From NCBI RefSeq assembly GCF_020497125.1, contig NC_059077.1, forward strand, positions 32,501,340-32,565,339: a DNA stretch of 64,000 bases, in the 5' to 3' direction. How positions within the stretch are numbered: the first letter of the stretch is position 1; the number at the start of each line of letters is the position of its first letter. Under the pieces are notes generated by a model. It ran no database searches. It saw only the letters and a list, made by a program, of their open reading frames with translations, and had not been told where the DNA came from. The translations under genes were made by a program, and so were the position numbers. Positions 36,750 through 48,238 of this stretch are shown here, piece by piece. The DNA comes from Mauremys mutica. Taxonomy: Eukaryota > Chordata > Testudines > Geoemydidae.

Positions 36750-39010
36750 AAATATGTAGTTTATATATACTGATGTCAAGATTTTGTGATGGGCCTTTTC
36801 TGTGATTAAAAAAAATATTACAAAAAACCAGAAGTTAAAGTGGTAGCTGTGTATGTTTGCATATCTTCTCAAGGAGCTGGGATCTGGCCAGGGCTGTAAA
36901 TCTGAGAATTTCCCCACCACTTCTCAGACGGTGTGAACCTGGCAGAATCAGCTCCTACACCACTCCCTCAATGTGCAGGATATATGAGAGATGCGGAGAA
37001 GCAGAGTACAGCTCCCTCCACTAATTCACAGCTTCCAACAGTCCCCATCCCCTCTCAGGTTCTGAGCAGATCAAAACACAGAGAGAATATGCCCCTGCAT
37101 TGTCTGAAGCTGTGCAATGCTTCCTAATGCACTGAGGACTGGCCCTTAATCTATAAAAGGGGCCTATCTGTATTAGGAAAAGACTAGCTGATAACTTCAC
37201 CCAGACTACACAACTTCACCCAGACCACAGGAAGCTTAAAATTATGACATGGCTTATACTTGCAGCTGTACTGTGTATCTAAAGGGAACAAAATGATGAG
37301 TTCCCATACAGTAACAACAATAATTTGTGTGTAATGAACCTTCTGATTAAAGATACTTATAGAAGGTTTGGATATCTCGGGCTTTAGTAATGAGCCAGAG
37401 ATTTTCTATTGCATCTTTTGCTTTCAGGTCAGTAGGTGGCTGGTTTGAATCCAGGTCAGTAGTGACAAAATTATTACCATCTGGTGGCTTTGGAGTGGTC
37501 TGTGTAAGATAAATTGGTGTTTAGTCCAGTTCCCATGGGGACAAAATCCCACCAGCACAATGGGTACCAATTGGCAAACTCAGCAGAGCCTCTGAGGAAG
37601 GAATAGGCATAGACACTAGTCTAAGCCTTACAGCTGATTTCCCCCAAGCCAGGAATGAAATGTTGTGGTAGGATATTATTTGTCACACTGGTCTTTGTAT
37701 ATGAATCAATAGGACCGCCGACTTCAGGGCCATCAATCCAATGCATAGATAAGTATTAAATTGGCGCCATTTGAACAAATGAGATGTTTGTCTTTACAGG
37801 TGGCTTATGTGTTTCCAGGGAGTTAGGCCAGACCACAAATAAACTATTAAAAATTGTATGATTTTTATCTCTCTCCCCATCAGAGTATATATAATCAATT
37901 GGCATCCAGATCTGATCTTGGGATCTAGGCCCCTGAGCCCTCTAAAAGTCCATCTCCTAGAGACTCTGATAGGGGTGATAGCCCTGCTGTAACTTAAAAA
38001 ATAGAGAATTTCATTTTTCTTATTTTTCATGGATTGTAGTTGTCTACAGGTGTATGATGGGATGGAAGTTATTCACACAACTACTCTCATGATTTCATGT
38101 GTACACCTAAACTTTGTAGCACCACCACCTCTTCACTTACTTTTGTGAAGTGCTGCACAACTCAGCCTGACTTGCCCCCTTTTTATCTTCTGTACCAATT
38201 TCTATCTGGACATCTTAAATATCCACATAGATGCAGAGATACCAGTTTTTAGATACAGGAATAGAGCATGGCATTTTAGGCCAGATTCTGGTCCCTGCTC
38301 TACTTCGGGTTGATTCAAAGGGGTAGTAACCCGGTCACCTCTGCACTCTGGCTCTCCTTAGTCTCTGGAACAGCCCTTTGGGGTTGTTGTGAGAAGCAAG
38401 GGGTAAATTAAAGCAGTCTTCAGGGATCTGTACTACTCCCCATCCAGCGTCACATTGAGCAGATGCTGCTTAGAATTAGGGCCTATAGAGCCAAATTATA
38501 AATGCCTTTTAATGTTTGCAAATAAACACGTATTTTTAAATATGAAAACCTTTCAAATTCTGTTTAGCAGAGAGAGTTAAAACTCCATACGAATTCACAT
38601 TAAACCTTTCCTTACTATACTACTGGAGACATTTACAAGATTTATTTTTATTTATTTTTAAAGCAATAAACTATTTTTTTTCATTCATCAAAGAATGTTG
38701 TTGCAACATCTGGATCACACTATACGATACTCAGCTGAGTCAGACTGGACAAGTGTTAGTCTGAAAACGAATCAGTAATTCCTACCTATAAGTTAAGATT
38801 TCAATGACTTGCTCATCAAGGAGTCCCCTGAAATGGGGTTTGTGACAGTGCCAGCTACTCATGTAAATGGAGAAAACATTCAAAATGTTTGTCTTATAGC
38901 CAAATGAATCTTCCTTTTCAATCTCCTGCAACAGGCGTAGAGTTACATAGAGACACGCACCTTTTAACTACAGCATCTCACCAGCCACTCAGTCAAGAAA
39001 ACTCCCTCCT
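36750..39010. other. No gene recognised
   Basis: No supported coding or RNA feature. Short open frames are scattered without pattern. Confidence 0.4.
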
Positions 39011-39540
39011 TTCACCTTGATTCTTTTCAGCAACTCCATTTTCTGTGGCCCATGGTCCATTCTCAAGGCCCAGTATATGTGGAATACTACTACCTGCTTC
39101 TTGCACATACACAGAAGCACTGCTGCTTCACCTCTGCTATCCACACTCTACCGGCTCATCACTGATTTCAGGATCCAGTTCCAAATTGCTCTCCTTGTTC
39201 TTAAATCCTTCTCTGTACTTGGATCCTGCCAAGTCCAGCCTACCTCATAGAACTTGCCTCTCTCTTGCCCTCCTCATTCCCTCTGCTTGTCTACAATTGG
39301 TCTCTCTCTCTTCTTGTTGATGTAGAAACCTCTTCTGCATCTTTTGTTGGCTGGAAAAATCTCTCTGCCTTCCTGACTCTCCATCTCATTCCGGTTATTA
39401 GCTGAAATATATCTCATCTTAATTTCTCTCTCCCCCGTTTTTAATGATCTCTGTTATTGTGTTACTTCACTCAGTGAAGTATTTTCTGGCAACATACATG
39501 AAAGATGCTATGCAAAATAAAGTACATTAAATGCAGTACA
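39011..39540 (+). pseudogene. L2/CR1-clade LINE reverse-transcriptase C-terminal fragment
   Basis: The plus-strand frame near 39137-39215 reads LYRLITDFRIQFQIALLVLK, which fits the LHWLPIKFRIQFK...LLVFK block after the RT domain of L2-like LINEs. The 3' part ends with AAAGATGCTATGCAAAATAA, as L2 3' ends do. Stops and frameshifts make it a dead fragment. Confidence 0.75.
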
Positions 39541-40531
39541 TGGACTTTATCATCAATCATATGCTATGCATTTAATGAAGATCTAGTTTTTTGTTTCCGG
39601 TCCAAACAGTTCTGAGCTATTCAATACAGCACGATTTCAATACTTAATCTGCTCAGTCTCTACTTTTCCAGCCAGTCTATGAGATCTAATGCCTCTCTCA
39701 CTGTGAGGTTAAGAAAATGTTACTCAGCTAAAACCTCAGCCTGCAAACAAACAACTTAATCAGTCGGTAGTGGTTTCAGCAGGTGCATAAAAGTACCAAG
39801 AAACACAGAAGCAAGTCTAGAAATGGGAAAAATGAGCACGTTGAAGAAAAGGCTTCATTACAGAGTCTTTCTGTGAACAGCTTCCAAGCCAGGGATTTCA
39901 CAAATCACAAACACTTTCTGCTAGGATTGAATTTCAGATATGCAGCTCTGGCAGGAATTGAACATTTAATTTTACTTTGAATCAAGTTAAGATAAATTAA
40001 TAGTGTTTCCATTGCATTTGCCAGGACAATTATTTTCAGCATGTTTAAAAATATTCATTGACTACACTTCAAACAATAACAGGATAGATTTGAAAAGATG
40101 CTGGGTGTGGGAAGGCAGCTTGCATTTTGGGGCACTGCACCAGTCTCACTGTTGGGTTTGGCCGTAGCAAAGCAAGAGAAGCTATACCGTTTTTAACTTG
40201 CAGCAGAAATGAGTAACTAGTTTCATGTTGCTTCTATTAATTTTACTGAGATGGAAGAAGCAAAAGCTTTATAAGTACAGGGAGCAAAAAAACATGAAGA
40301 AACATTTTTTAGCACAACATTCTTAGATGCTTAATGAAGAGCAAGAGTATGTGCATGTGAAAAGGGGAGAACTGAATGCTGTTACTGATATTGATGTCCT
40401 GCTTTTAGGCCCAGTACTGCAAGGTGCAGAGTAGAGCTGGGCAGGAAATCGTTCTCTTTCCCATTCAGATTTTTGAGAATTATTTTTTTTCCCCTGTACT
40501 GAATCGGAACAAAAAGTGGAAATCACACATA
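39541..40531. other. Nothing recognised
   Basis: No supported feature. Confidence 0.4.
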
Positions 40532-41111
40532 CAGGGAGTCCTTAGACTTATGACGCCCGACTTACGTCAGATGCCATTTATGAGGCTTTTCAACTGACTG
40601 CCCGTTTCGCCCTTATGATGCTCGATTTGCATAAAGTTCGCTTGAAATCACTTCCTGGTTGCGTTTTACTGGTATGGAGCTGGAAGGGGTTGCTTCTGAC
40701 TGGCTTTGAGGCAGCAGGGGAGCTTGTTGCCGGGTAGGGTTGCCACTTGTTTTTGATTGGCTCATGGCCCCAGCCAATCAGAAAGCTTGAACAGTGATTG
40801 GTTGAGGCTCAGCATGTGAGCCATTCTCCCTGGCTGAACCTGTGTTGCTGGCATTCTGAGCAGCATATGTGAATTTATATGTTTATTTGAATGCTTTTTA
40901 CAAAATAGTGTAAATACACTGATGTTGCAACATTAGTCATCTATAATTCATTTAGTACAAAAAACTGGGTTATTGTGGTGAAAATAGTGTATCAAGCCTT
41001 GGTTCAGGAACCGATCCTCCCTTCATACTATTGATTTCTATGGGAAAAGCGGTTTCAACTTACAACACAATTCTGAGGAATGAATTGTGTCATAAGTCCG
41101 AGGACTCCCTG
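40532..41111. mobile_element. Tigger/pogo-like non-autonomous DNA element, 580 bp
   Basis: The ends CAGGGAGTCCTTAGACTTAT and ATAAGTCCGAGGACTCCCTG are inverted repeats of more than 20 bp, and TA flanks both sides (40530-40531 and 41112-41113), as in Tc1/mariner-Tigger transposition. The arms continue with ACGTCAG and TTGTGTC-type sequence. No transposase frame remains. Confidence 0.88.
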
Positions 41112-41113
41112 TA

Positions 41114-42324
41114 TTGAAAAGTAGAAATCACGACCTGAAAATCCGGGGAAAAAAATCAGATTGGGTCAATTGAAACCTCTCATTTCAATAATTCTGGAAC
41201 CTTTACTTGTCCATTTTGACCTTTACATTTATTTATTTATTTAATGTCCCAATTTTATTGGAAATTAACTTCCCAACAAAACAACATTTTGTCTACAAAT
41301 TCTGAGCAGTTCTAGTGCTGAGCACTTTCTACTCCTCATGATTCCAGGGAGAACTGAAGTCACTCGGCACCTCATATTTTTCCCAAATAAGCAGTTAGAC
41401 TCTAAGTTCTCCAAAGCAGGTACTGCAGACTACTCTGTGTTTATATGGTACCTAGCACAATGGGGCCCCGATTCTTGTTTGGTTTCTAGACACTGTCATA
41501 ATACAAATACAAAAATACAGCTCAACAATGCAGCTTGACAGTTTCAAATGGCTGAATGGTAGCAGGATAGAGGGTTATTGTACTTGCATTTCACAAAACA
41601 CCCTTTTCACTATGGTGCTAGATTTGCTTCCTATTGCTTAATGCAACACATAGCTTGTCAGCATGCTGTCAAGTAACTAGTGTAAGACATCCCTAGCAAA
41701 CTAAATGAAGTAACTTTTAGATATGTCTTCCAGGCTACTAAACACAAAATGATTTACACTTTAAAAGATCAGACATGATAGATCAAAGGATGTGAGACAT
41801 TTTCTAAATAACAAAATACATCTAGAAAAAAATGCATTAGGAGTCAAGATCAAGAATTCCAAATATCTTCTTCCCAGTTTATGGAGCAACTGGATGTGGA
41901 AAAACTTGTTGAAATAAATCAAATGCAGTACCTTGTGAACTTGTGCAAACTACTATATATAGCTCGATACTACATTATTCTGAACAGTTAGGTGCGTGGT
42001 GGAATAAATTCACATTTGTCTTTGTAGCATCAAGTTCCAACCACTGTTAGAAGCAGATATGATGCACCAGTGATCTGATTTTGTGTGGAAAAGCCTATTT
42101 ATAGTCCAATGAAATATATACCATTAAAAAAAGAACACTAGGAAACTGAGAAACAAGATTTTATTTGTAGCAGGATAAAGTGATGTATTTCTGCTCTATA
42201 ATTCAACTTTTTATAGCTTTTTAAAAAACAACACGTTGCAATGTATAAAACTGAATTCTTTGTTGTTCTTACAAATCTTTTCATCACAATCTTATGTTGC
42301 AATTTTGAAATCTATTTGGTAATG
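41114..42324. other. Nothing recognised
   Basis: An ATTT run lies near 41228-41245. No gene is supported. Confidence 0.4.
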
Positions 42325-42329
42325 AAAGG

Positions 42330-43825
42330 TGTGATGGGTTCAGTCTCCACTGTGATGGGTTCGGTCACAGAGACCTTTTCCAGTTACATCATATTTACAC
42401 TCATAAGCATATTTCCATAAAACATATGGAGTGCAACATCACACCCTCCTCCTGAATTTACTGCCATGACACCATCCATGGTGGAGGCAGTACATCTAAA
42501 ATTCCTCTTTTCTGGACAGGGCATCTGCTACCCAGTTCTCTTTTCTTCTCCTCCTGAGCATGCTGCCTCTATCTTTCCTTCTTCTCCTGGGCAGCTTTCT
42601 GTGCTTCAATCTCTTTGTCTTTTAAGTCTAGTGCTTGCTGATGTGCAGCTCTTTGTCTGGCTGCTTCTGCCTTCATGGCAGCCTTTTCCCAGGCAAATTG
42701 CACATCAATTTTCATGTGTCTTCCCTTGAGACTGTCACTCAATGAGCTGGGATACCACTGAGAACAACCCTCCTGCCAAAACAGGTGCCCCTCAACTCCT
42801 ATCTTGCTGAGTTAGACACTTCAGTCAGCTTCAGCACAGACCCAGAGAGAGGTTGGGTCACTGAAACTGAGATCCACTCAGCTCAGGGGCTTCTTAGTTA
42901 ACACAGACTTTCCCAGCACCCAGTGTTCAGCCTTTTTGGGCAATCTGCAACCTGTGCAGTTCTAGCTTCTTCTGTGCTTCACTCTTACTTATTTTGCATA
43001 CTGTTCTGTCTCTATTTCCCTAACCCAAAATAAGGAAACAGAAAATAACAACCAGTAACCACTTTGTCTCAGGGCCGCCCAGAGGATTCCGGGGGCCTGG
43101 GGTCTTTGGTGGCGGGGGGCCCCCGCTTCGGCGGTAATTTGGTGGCGGGAGGCCCCTTCTGTTCCGGGACCCACCACCAAAGTGCCCCGAAGACCCGCGG
43201 CAGGGACCCCCTGCTGCCGAAGCGGGACCCGCCGCCGAACTGCAGCCGGGTCTTCGGCGGTAATTCAGCGGCGGGGGGCCCCCACCGCGGGTCTTCGGGG
43301 CACTTCGGCGGCAGGTCCCGGAATGGAAGGGGCCCCCACCGCTGAATTACCGCCGAAGACCCGGCTGCATTTCGGCGGTGGGTCCCACTTCGGCGGTAAG
43401 TTGCCGGCGGGGGGTCCTTCCGCCCCAGAGCATAAGGACCCCCCGCCGACAAAGACCGGGAGCGGAAGAAGCTCCGGGGGCCCGGGCCCCGCAAGAGTTT
43501 TCCAGACCCCCCAGAGCGAGTGAAGGACCCCGCACCAGGGCCCCCGAAAAACTCTCGTGGGGGCCCCGGCGGGACCCGGGGCCTGGGGCAAATTGCCCCT
43601 CTTGCCCCCCCCCCCCCGGGTGGCCCTGCTTTGTCTGTTCTCCAGCCACAACACTTAAAACTCACTACCGGTGTCTCAAAGCAATCAGCTGTGCAAATAT
43701 CCTATTCGACTACGCCACTGTGATGGCTTCGGTCACAGAGACCTTTTGCATAAAGCATATTCCAGTTACTTCATATTCATACTCATAAGCATATTTCCAT
43801 AAAACATATGGAGTGCAACGTCACA
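42330..43825 (-). mobile_element. Degraded endogenous-retrovirus-like element with perfect 5-bp TSD
   Basis: TGTGATGGGTTC starts it and CAACGTCACA ends it (TG...CA). AAAGG flanks both sides exactly (42325-42329 and 43826-43830). About 100 bp near the left (42351-42443) and right (43718-43825) ends are direct repeats: both carry TTCGGTCACAGAGACCTTTT and CATAAAACATATGGAGTGCA. Between them, the minus strand at about 42540-42700 could encode a short Ala/Glu/Lys/Gln-rich helix-like segment reminiscent of gag, broken by stops. A hAT element is nested at 43070-43628. Nothing here is functional. Confidence 0.7.
43070..43628. mobile_element. Non-autonomous hAT-type element, 559 bp, perfect 8-bp TSD
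   Basis: The ends are CAGGGCCGCCCAGAGGATTC and CCCGGGTGGCCCTG. CTTTGTCT flanks both sides (43062-43069 and 43629-43636). The interior is very GC-rich with recurring TTCGGCGG and CCCGCCGCC blocks in both directions. The open frames of up to 198 codons are composition artefacts. Confidence 0.92.
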
Positions 43826-43830
43826 AAAGG

Positions 43831-44949
43831 ACCCTTTAAAAAAATCCCACTTTTACAAAACAAAAATACACTTATAAGATGAAGTAAAAACAATACATTG
43901 GACATCGACTGTAAAATGTTAGTTTCTGAAATCACAATAGTCCACTGGTGAACAGTGTTTAATTCTGTAATTCTTATTCAGGATACACTCACATTATCCT
44001 TATGGACTCAGTGGAAGTTGTGCCTGTACAAGGACTGCAGGGTTGGGCCCTAAGTCATCAAACACATTTTAATTTGGGAATACTTAACCTATGGACCAGA
44101 TCATTAGCTGGTCTGAACTGGCGTAGCTCCACTGACTTCACCAGCTGAGGATTTGACCCTGAGTGTTTATGTACCCTTGGGGGGCTTTCCAGTAGAAACA
44201 GACCCTCTGGAATCCCTATACCATATGACATATCATAAAGCATCTTAATTACAACTGTCCATGGCTGGGAGAGGTGAGGGATTAGGAAAGTGCCCTGTGC
44301 CTTTCCCTTCCCCAGCACTCCTGTGCTTAAGCATCCATAATTTGGCACTCAGGGCATAGTGGTAACCAAGGCCTTGGAAAGGCCCCCTGCACTGGGATGA
44401 ATTTCACCTAAATGGAATAAATAAATGGGGGGGGATACAGTTTATGGTTAAACAGTTCCTTATGATTTGAAGGAAATGGCAATGAGAACATTTATACAAC
44501 TACAGTCCTGGATGTTAAAGTAAGAATGGTAGTATTTGGATGTCAAATTACAATGACATTTTAGTATGAACTCTGTAAAGTATTGTGGTGAGTCCACACC
44601 AGGTACGTGATCATCACATAAAAGCTGGTTTAGAAGCTGGGAAATGGTCTTTCCAAATAAAATTTTCAAAATAGATCAGGCAATACATAATGGGATCAGT
44701 TAAGATCTCAGCAATTTTCTATTAAGGTCGAGTTCTGCTCTCTTTGAAGTCAATGGAAGTTTTGCCATTGTCTTCACTGAAGGCAGGATTGGACCTTAAA
44801 ACTGGATTGTATATCACTGTTTAGCAAGGACTTTCATACAAATGAAATATTCCCTTTAAAGAGAAATTATTGCACATTTTATCAATGTTGCTAAACTGAA
44901 GTAATTTATTTCATAGTGTTTAAGGCACAAACAATCAAAGTCCCTTGAT
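43831..44949. other. No gene; two short quasi-palindromes
   Basis: The quasi-palindromes are 44092-44160 (GGACCAGATCATTAGCTGG to CCAGCTGAGGATTTGACCC) and 44726-44795 (GGTCGAGTTCTGCTC to GCAGGATTGGACC, centre TTTGAAGTCAATGG). Nothing else is supported. Confidence 0.5.
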
Positions 44950-45196
44950 AGATTCATAGATTCTAGGACTAGATGGGACCTCGAGAGGTCATCGAGTCCA
45001 GTCCCCTGCCCACATGGCAGGACCAAATACTGTCTAGACCATCCCTGATAGACATTTATCTAACCTACTCTTAAATATCTCCAGAGATGGAGATTCCACA
45101 ACCTCCCTAGGCAGTTTATTCCAATGTTTAACCACTCTGACAGTTAGGAACTTTTTCCTAATGTCCAACCTAAACCTCCCTTGCTGCAGTTTAAGC
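44950..45196 (-). mobile_element. CR1 LINE 3' fragment, antisense
   Basis: GATTCATAGATTCTAGGACT begins the complement of the CR1 3' terminus. TCCCTGATAGACATTTATCT and TTCCTAATGTCCAACCTAAA follow in canonical order. It lies just downstream of the CSPG4-family gene and in the same orientation. Confidence 0.92.
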
Positions 45197-45248
45197 TTAA
45201 GTTATGAAACTCTTCCATAGTATATTCATTTTCTCAACTTCACACAGA

Positions 45249-45254
45249 TTTATT
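45249..45254 (-). promoter_or_regulatory. Candidate polyadenylation signal for the CSPG4-family gene
   Basis: TTTATT on the plus strand is AATAAA on the minus strand, about 930 bp after the stop codon. It is the nearest exact hexamer I found. Use of this site is inferred only. Confidence 0.3.
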
Positions 45255-45293
45255 TTTCTCAGTAGTTTAACAATAAATTCTATTGTATGGTAG

Positions 45294-45380
45294 AGGACTA
45301 AATTCTGCTGTCTCATAGATTGGCCTCACTGACTTCAAACACAGCAGAACTTGTGTTACTGAGGACAGAATTCAGCCCTT
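45294..45380. repeat. Short quasi-palindromic repeat
   Basis: GGACTAAATTCTGCTGTCTC is answered by GAGGACAGAATTCAGCCC, with CACTGACTTCAAACACAGC between. Confidence 0.6.
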
Positions 45381-46000
45381 AGACAGCAGTAGGACATTTG
45401 ATATGTTTCTGCAGACAAAACCCAGAGCTTAAAGATAATGCTGTAGACAGGCTGACTGATAGTTTTTTGCCATGTGGATTAGAGGTCAGACATGCCTTCT
45501 GACATTCAGCAGACCTTTGAGGCTAGACTTTAAAAATAAATGACAAAAAGAACAAACAAAAGCTCCTAGTAATAAGTGTTTTACCAGAATCACATATCTA
45601 TTATCACTGCTGTAGTATCCTTGTGGAGAAGAATCCTAGGCTTCCAGCCCAAGGATCTTGATGAATACTTGTCAACATAATCACAGCTTTGTTGCTTTAG
45701 CACTGGTCTTTGAACAGCATTCAGGTTTAACTGACGTTCCTGAGATTAGCATCTTGGCAATTATTTATGAAAACAGTTGCATTTTCTTTAAAGTAAGCTG
45801 GTTCAGACAAGATACAAATTATTTGTATCAAATTTGATTCTTTAAAAAGTGATATTATATAAAAATATACAGTAAATGACACAATGTTGATGCTGCCTTA
45901 TCCCTTTCAAGGGTAATAAAAAATATTGCAAATAATGAGTTAATTTAAAATACGCAAGGATAAAGAAGGCACTGAAATCAGTGGGTATCATAATAACTAA

Positions 46001-46068
46001 GGGTCTGATCCAAAGCCCACTGAAGTCAATAGGAGTCAGCGCATTGCCTTCACTGAGGTTTGGGTCAT
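46001..46068. repeat. Quasi-palindromic repeat in the probable 3' UTR
   Basis: GGGTCTGATCCAAAGCCCAC and GAGGTTTGGGTCATGC bracket TGAAGTCAATAGGAGTC. It lies 117 bp past the stop codon, so it is probably transcribed and could fold into a hairpin. Confidence 0.55.
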
Positions 46069-46184
46069 GCTCAAAATAAAGAGAGCAGAATTTGACCCAT
46101 AATAAATAAATATAATAAAGAATGATCAAATGTCAACATTATATATTTTTAAAAAAAAACTACATTAATCAAAATGGCCACACT

Positions 46185-48238
46185 CTATACCCAATACTGA
46201 TTGCGTTTCAAAGTTGGGTTTGTTTTTCGACAGTGCTGGAGCATTTCAGGATCAAGGTTTAACCAGTTGTTTTGTAGAGAATTTTTTTCAGCTGAAGCAG
46301 CTGGTGTGGGAAGAAGCTGTTTACATCTGACTGCCACGAATGGGGTGGCTGTGCTGTTTTCAGCCCCTTTTGGAAGAGGCGTCACTGTGACCATGGGTAC
46401 GGTCAGGCTCCGTTCTAGACTGAGACCTGGAGTGCTGGGAATTGTCTGTGTTTGATTTTTGCTGAGAGATTTTGCCTTTTCTGTCTTATGACACATTAGA
46501 AAAAAACACACGGAAATAACAGCGACAATGAGTAAAAGAGCCACTGATGCAAGTGGGATAATGATGGACAAAGGGTTGCTGCTTTCACGTGGCTTCACAC
46601 TGGGACTTTTGGCATTTGCTTTCACTGTAGTCTCGGTCCTTGCAGATCTGCTCTCAACTGGTTCCCCATTAAGCAATGAATCTTCCTCATTTTGATTTCC
46701 CCAGCGATTTCGGTTTTGCCACCTGATCTGTACAGTCTTTCCCAGTGCTTCCGTATGTCCCTCATCCTGTTGGGAAACTGGTGGCTCATCCTTGGAAGTA
46801 GTATGAATTTTTAAAGTGTCAGTGTGGGTTAAGAAAGGCACGTGACTTGTAAAACTCTGCACAAGTAAAGGATCATATGGCATTATGACATATTGAAAAT
46901 AGCCTACAGCAGGCTGCACATCATCAGCCCTGAGTATGAATGTGAACGAGTCATTTAACATATCAATACCTGTCAGATTAGCATGTACATCAATCAGCAC
47001 AATACCTCTGTCAATGTCATTTTGTGTGAACAAATTAATTCCTACAAATGTAGCATCATTTATTGACCTTCTTCTTACAATTCTTCCATGAGCTGGGGGC
47101 ACTATCACTTCAAATTTGGGATTGCTATTTGTCAGATTAGCTAATTCAGTAGCATCCAGGTCCTTGATCCTTAATTTATAAACCATCTGGTTTGGAATTT
47201 TCAGGTCAGATGCAGCTTTCACCAAAGGCCCTGCTATGATATTGAGTACCTGTCCTGTAAGATTACTTTCTGAGGTGAACAACATAAACTCCAATATATC
47301 CCGGGATGCACTGAGATTTGTCATAAGATAAGATAGTCTTCCTGAGTGTAAGTCTGCCTGCTCAAACTTAGTAACCTGCTCATTTCCAATCAGTAAATGG
47401 CCACATTTGAAGGGCACTGTTATTTCATAACTAATGTCAGTATTTTTTCCATTTGTTGTAGCTGAAAGCTGTACATTAGTAATAGTGACAGAGGTCTGAC
47501 CCTGTGGAAGTACCACATCAGTAAGGTTGACTAGGGTGAGAGAGACTGGTGTGACTTCAAGGTTGAAAAGTTTGTATAATGGGCGATGTTTGCCATCAGT
47601 CACACTAAAGTAAAAAACCCCAGAGGATGAACTTCCGTCTTGTACAAACCAAACTCTGCCACTATCAACATCAGCTTGCGTGAAATCTTGTATGGATGTA
47701 CTGAGATTGTTCATCATTGCTAAATGGCCATTGGTGGGATTGCTAATGACAGTGTATTTGAGCTCTCCTGGACTGTTGTCTAAGTCTTCGACTTTCAGAT
47801 TTTCTGGTCCTAGCACAGATGTATCTCCTTGCAGAACTTTCAAATGCAGTCCTTTAGTCTTCAACTCTGGAACTTGGTCATTCACTGGAACAATGGTGAT
47901 ATTAAACATCTCTTCCAAAACATCAGTATCAGGCTTTCTTGCAGACTTACTCTTCAGGTTTAACCAAACCGCAAAAGTGAAATGATCAGCAAGTGATTCA
48001 GAGTTATCATGCATGTAAATGATTCCAAATTTGTTAAGTATGTACTGTGAAAAGTTAGGTTTTTCTTCAGTAATATTTCTTTCTCCAACCACAATTATGC
48101 CATGCTGAGGTAAAGATATAACTTGATACCAGACTTCATATACAGAACGTTGCACCTCGGGTAACTTAACCAATAGATTTGAAGCATCTAAATTTGTTTT
48201 GTTGATTAGGACTTTACCTCCTTCCTGAACAATAGCAC
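46185..48238 (-). CDS. CSPG4B: CSPG4-family terminal exon: CSPG repeats, membrane helix, PDZ-binding tail
   Basis: After a pyrimidine-rich acceptor (TTTTTCTTTCTGCAAG), 683 residues plus a TAG stop are encoded without a break. Four CSPG-repeat units follow one another, with cores such as LDASNLL, FTQADVDSGRVWFVQDGS, FEQADLHSGRLSYL and FTQNDIDRGIVLID. About ten N-glycosylation sequons lie in this ectodomain. A helix SIIIPLASVALLLIVAVISV extending to FFLMC spans about 46491-46571. The cytoplasmic tail is about 101 residues against about 76 in human CSPG4 and ends CRKTNPTLKRNQYWV. QYWV is the PDZ ligand of the family. The human juxtamembrane segment RKRNKTGKH is not conserved, and the C-terminal Thr-Pro of CSPG4 is replaced by Thr-Asn. 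Confidence 0.97.

Noticed and set aside
43069..43665. A 198-codon minus-strand open frame, with several overlapping long frames on both strands.
   Set aside because: It lies inside a hAT-type element with inverted ends and a perfect TSD. The Gly/Pro/Arg-rich translation reflects GC-rich repeats.
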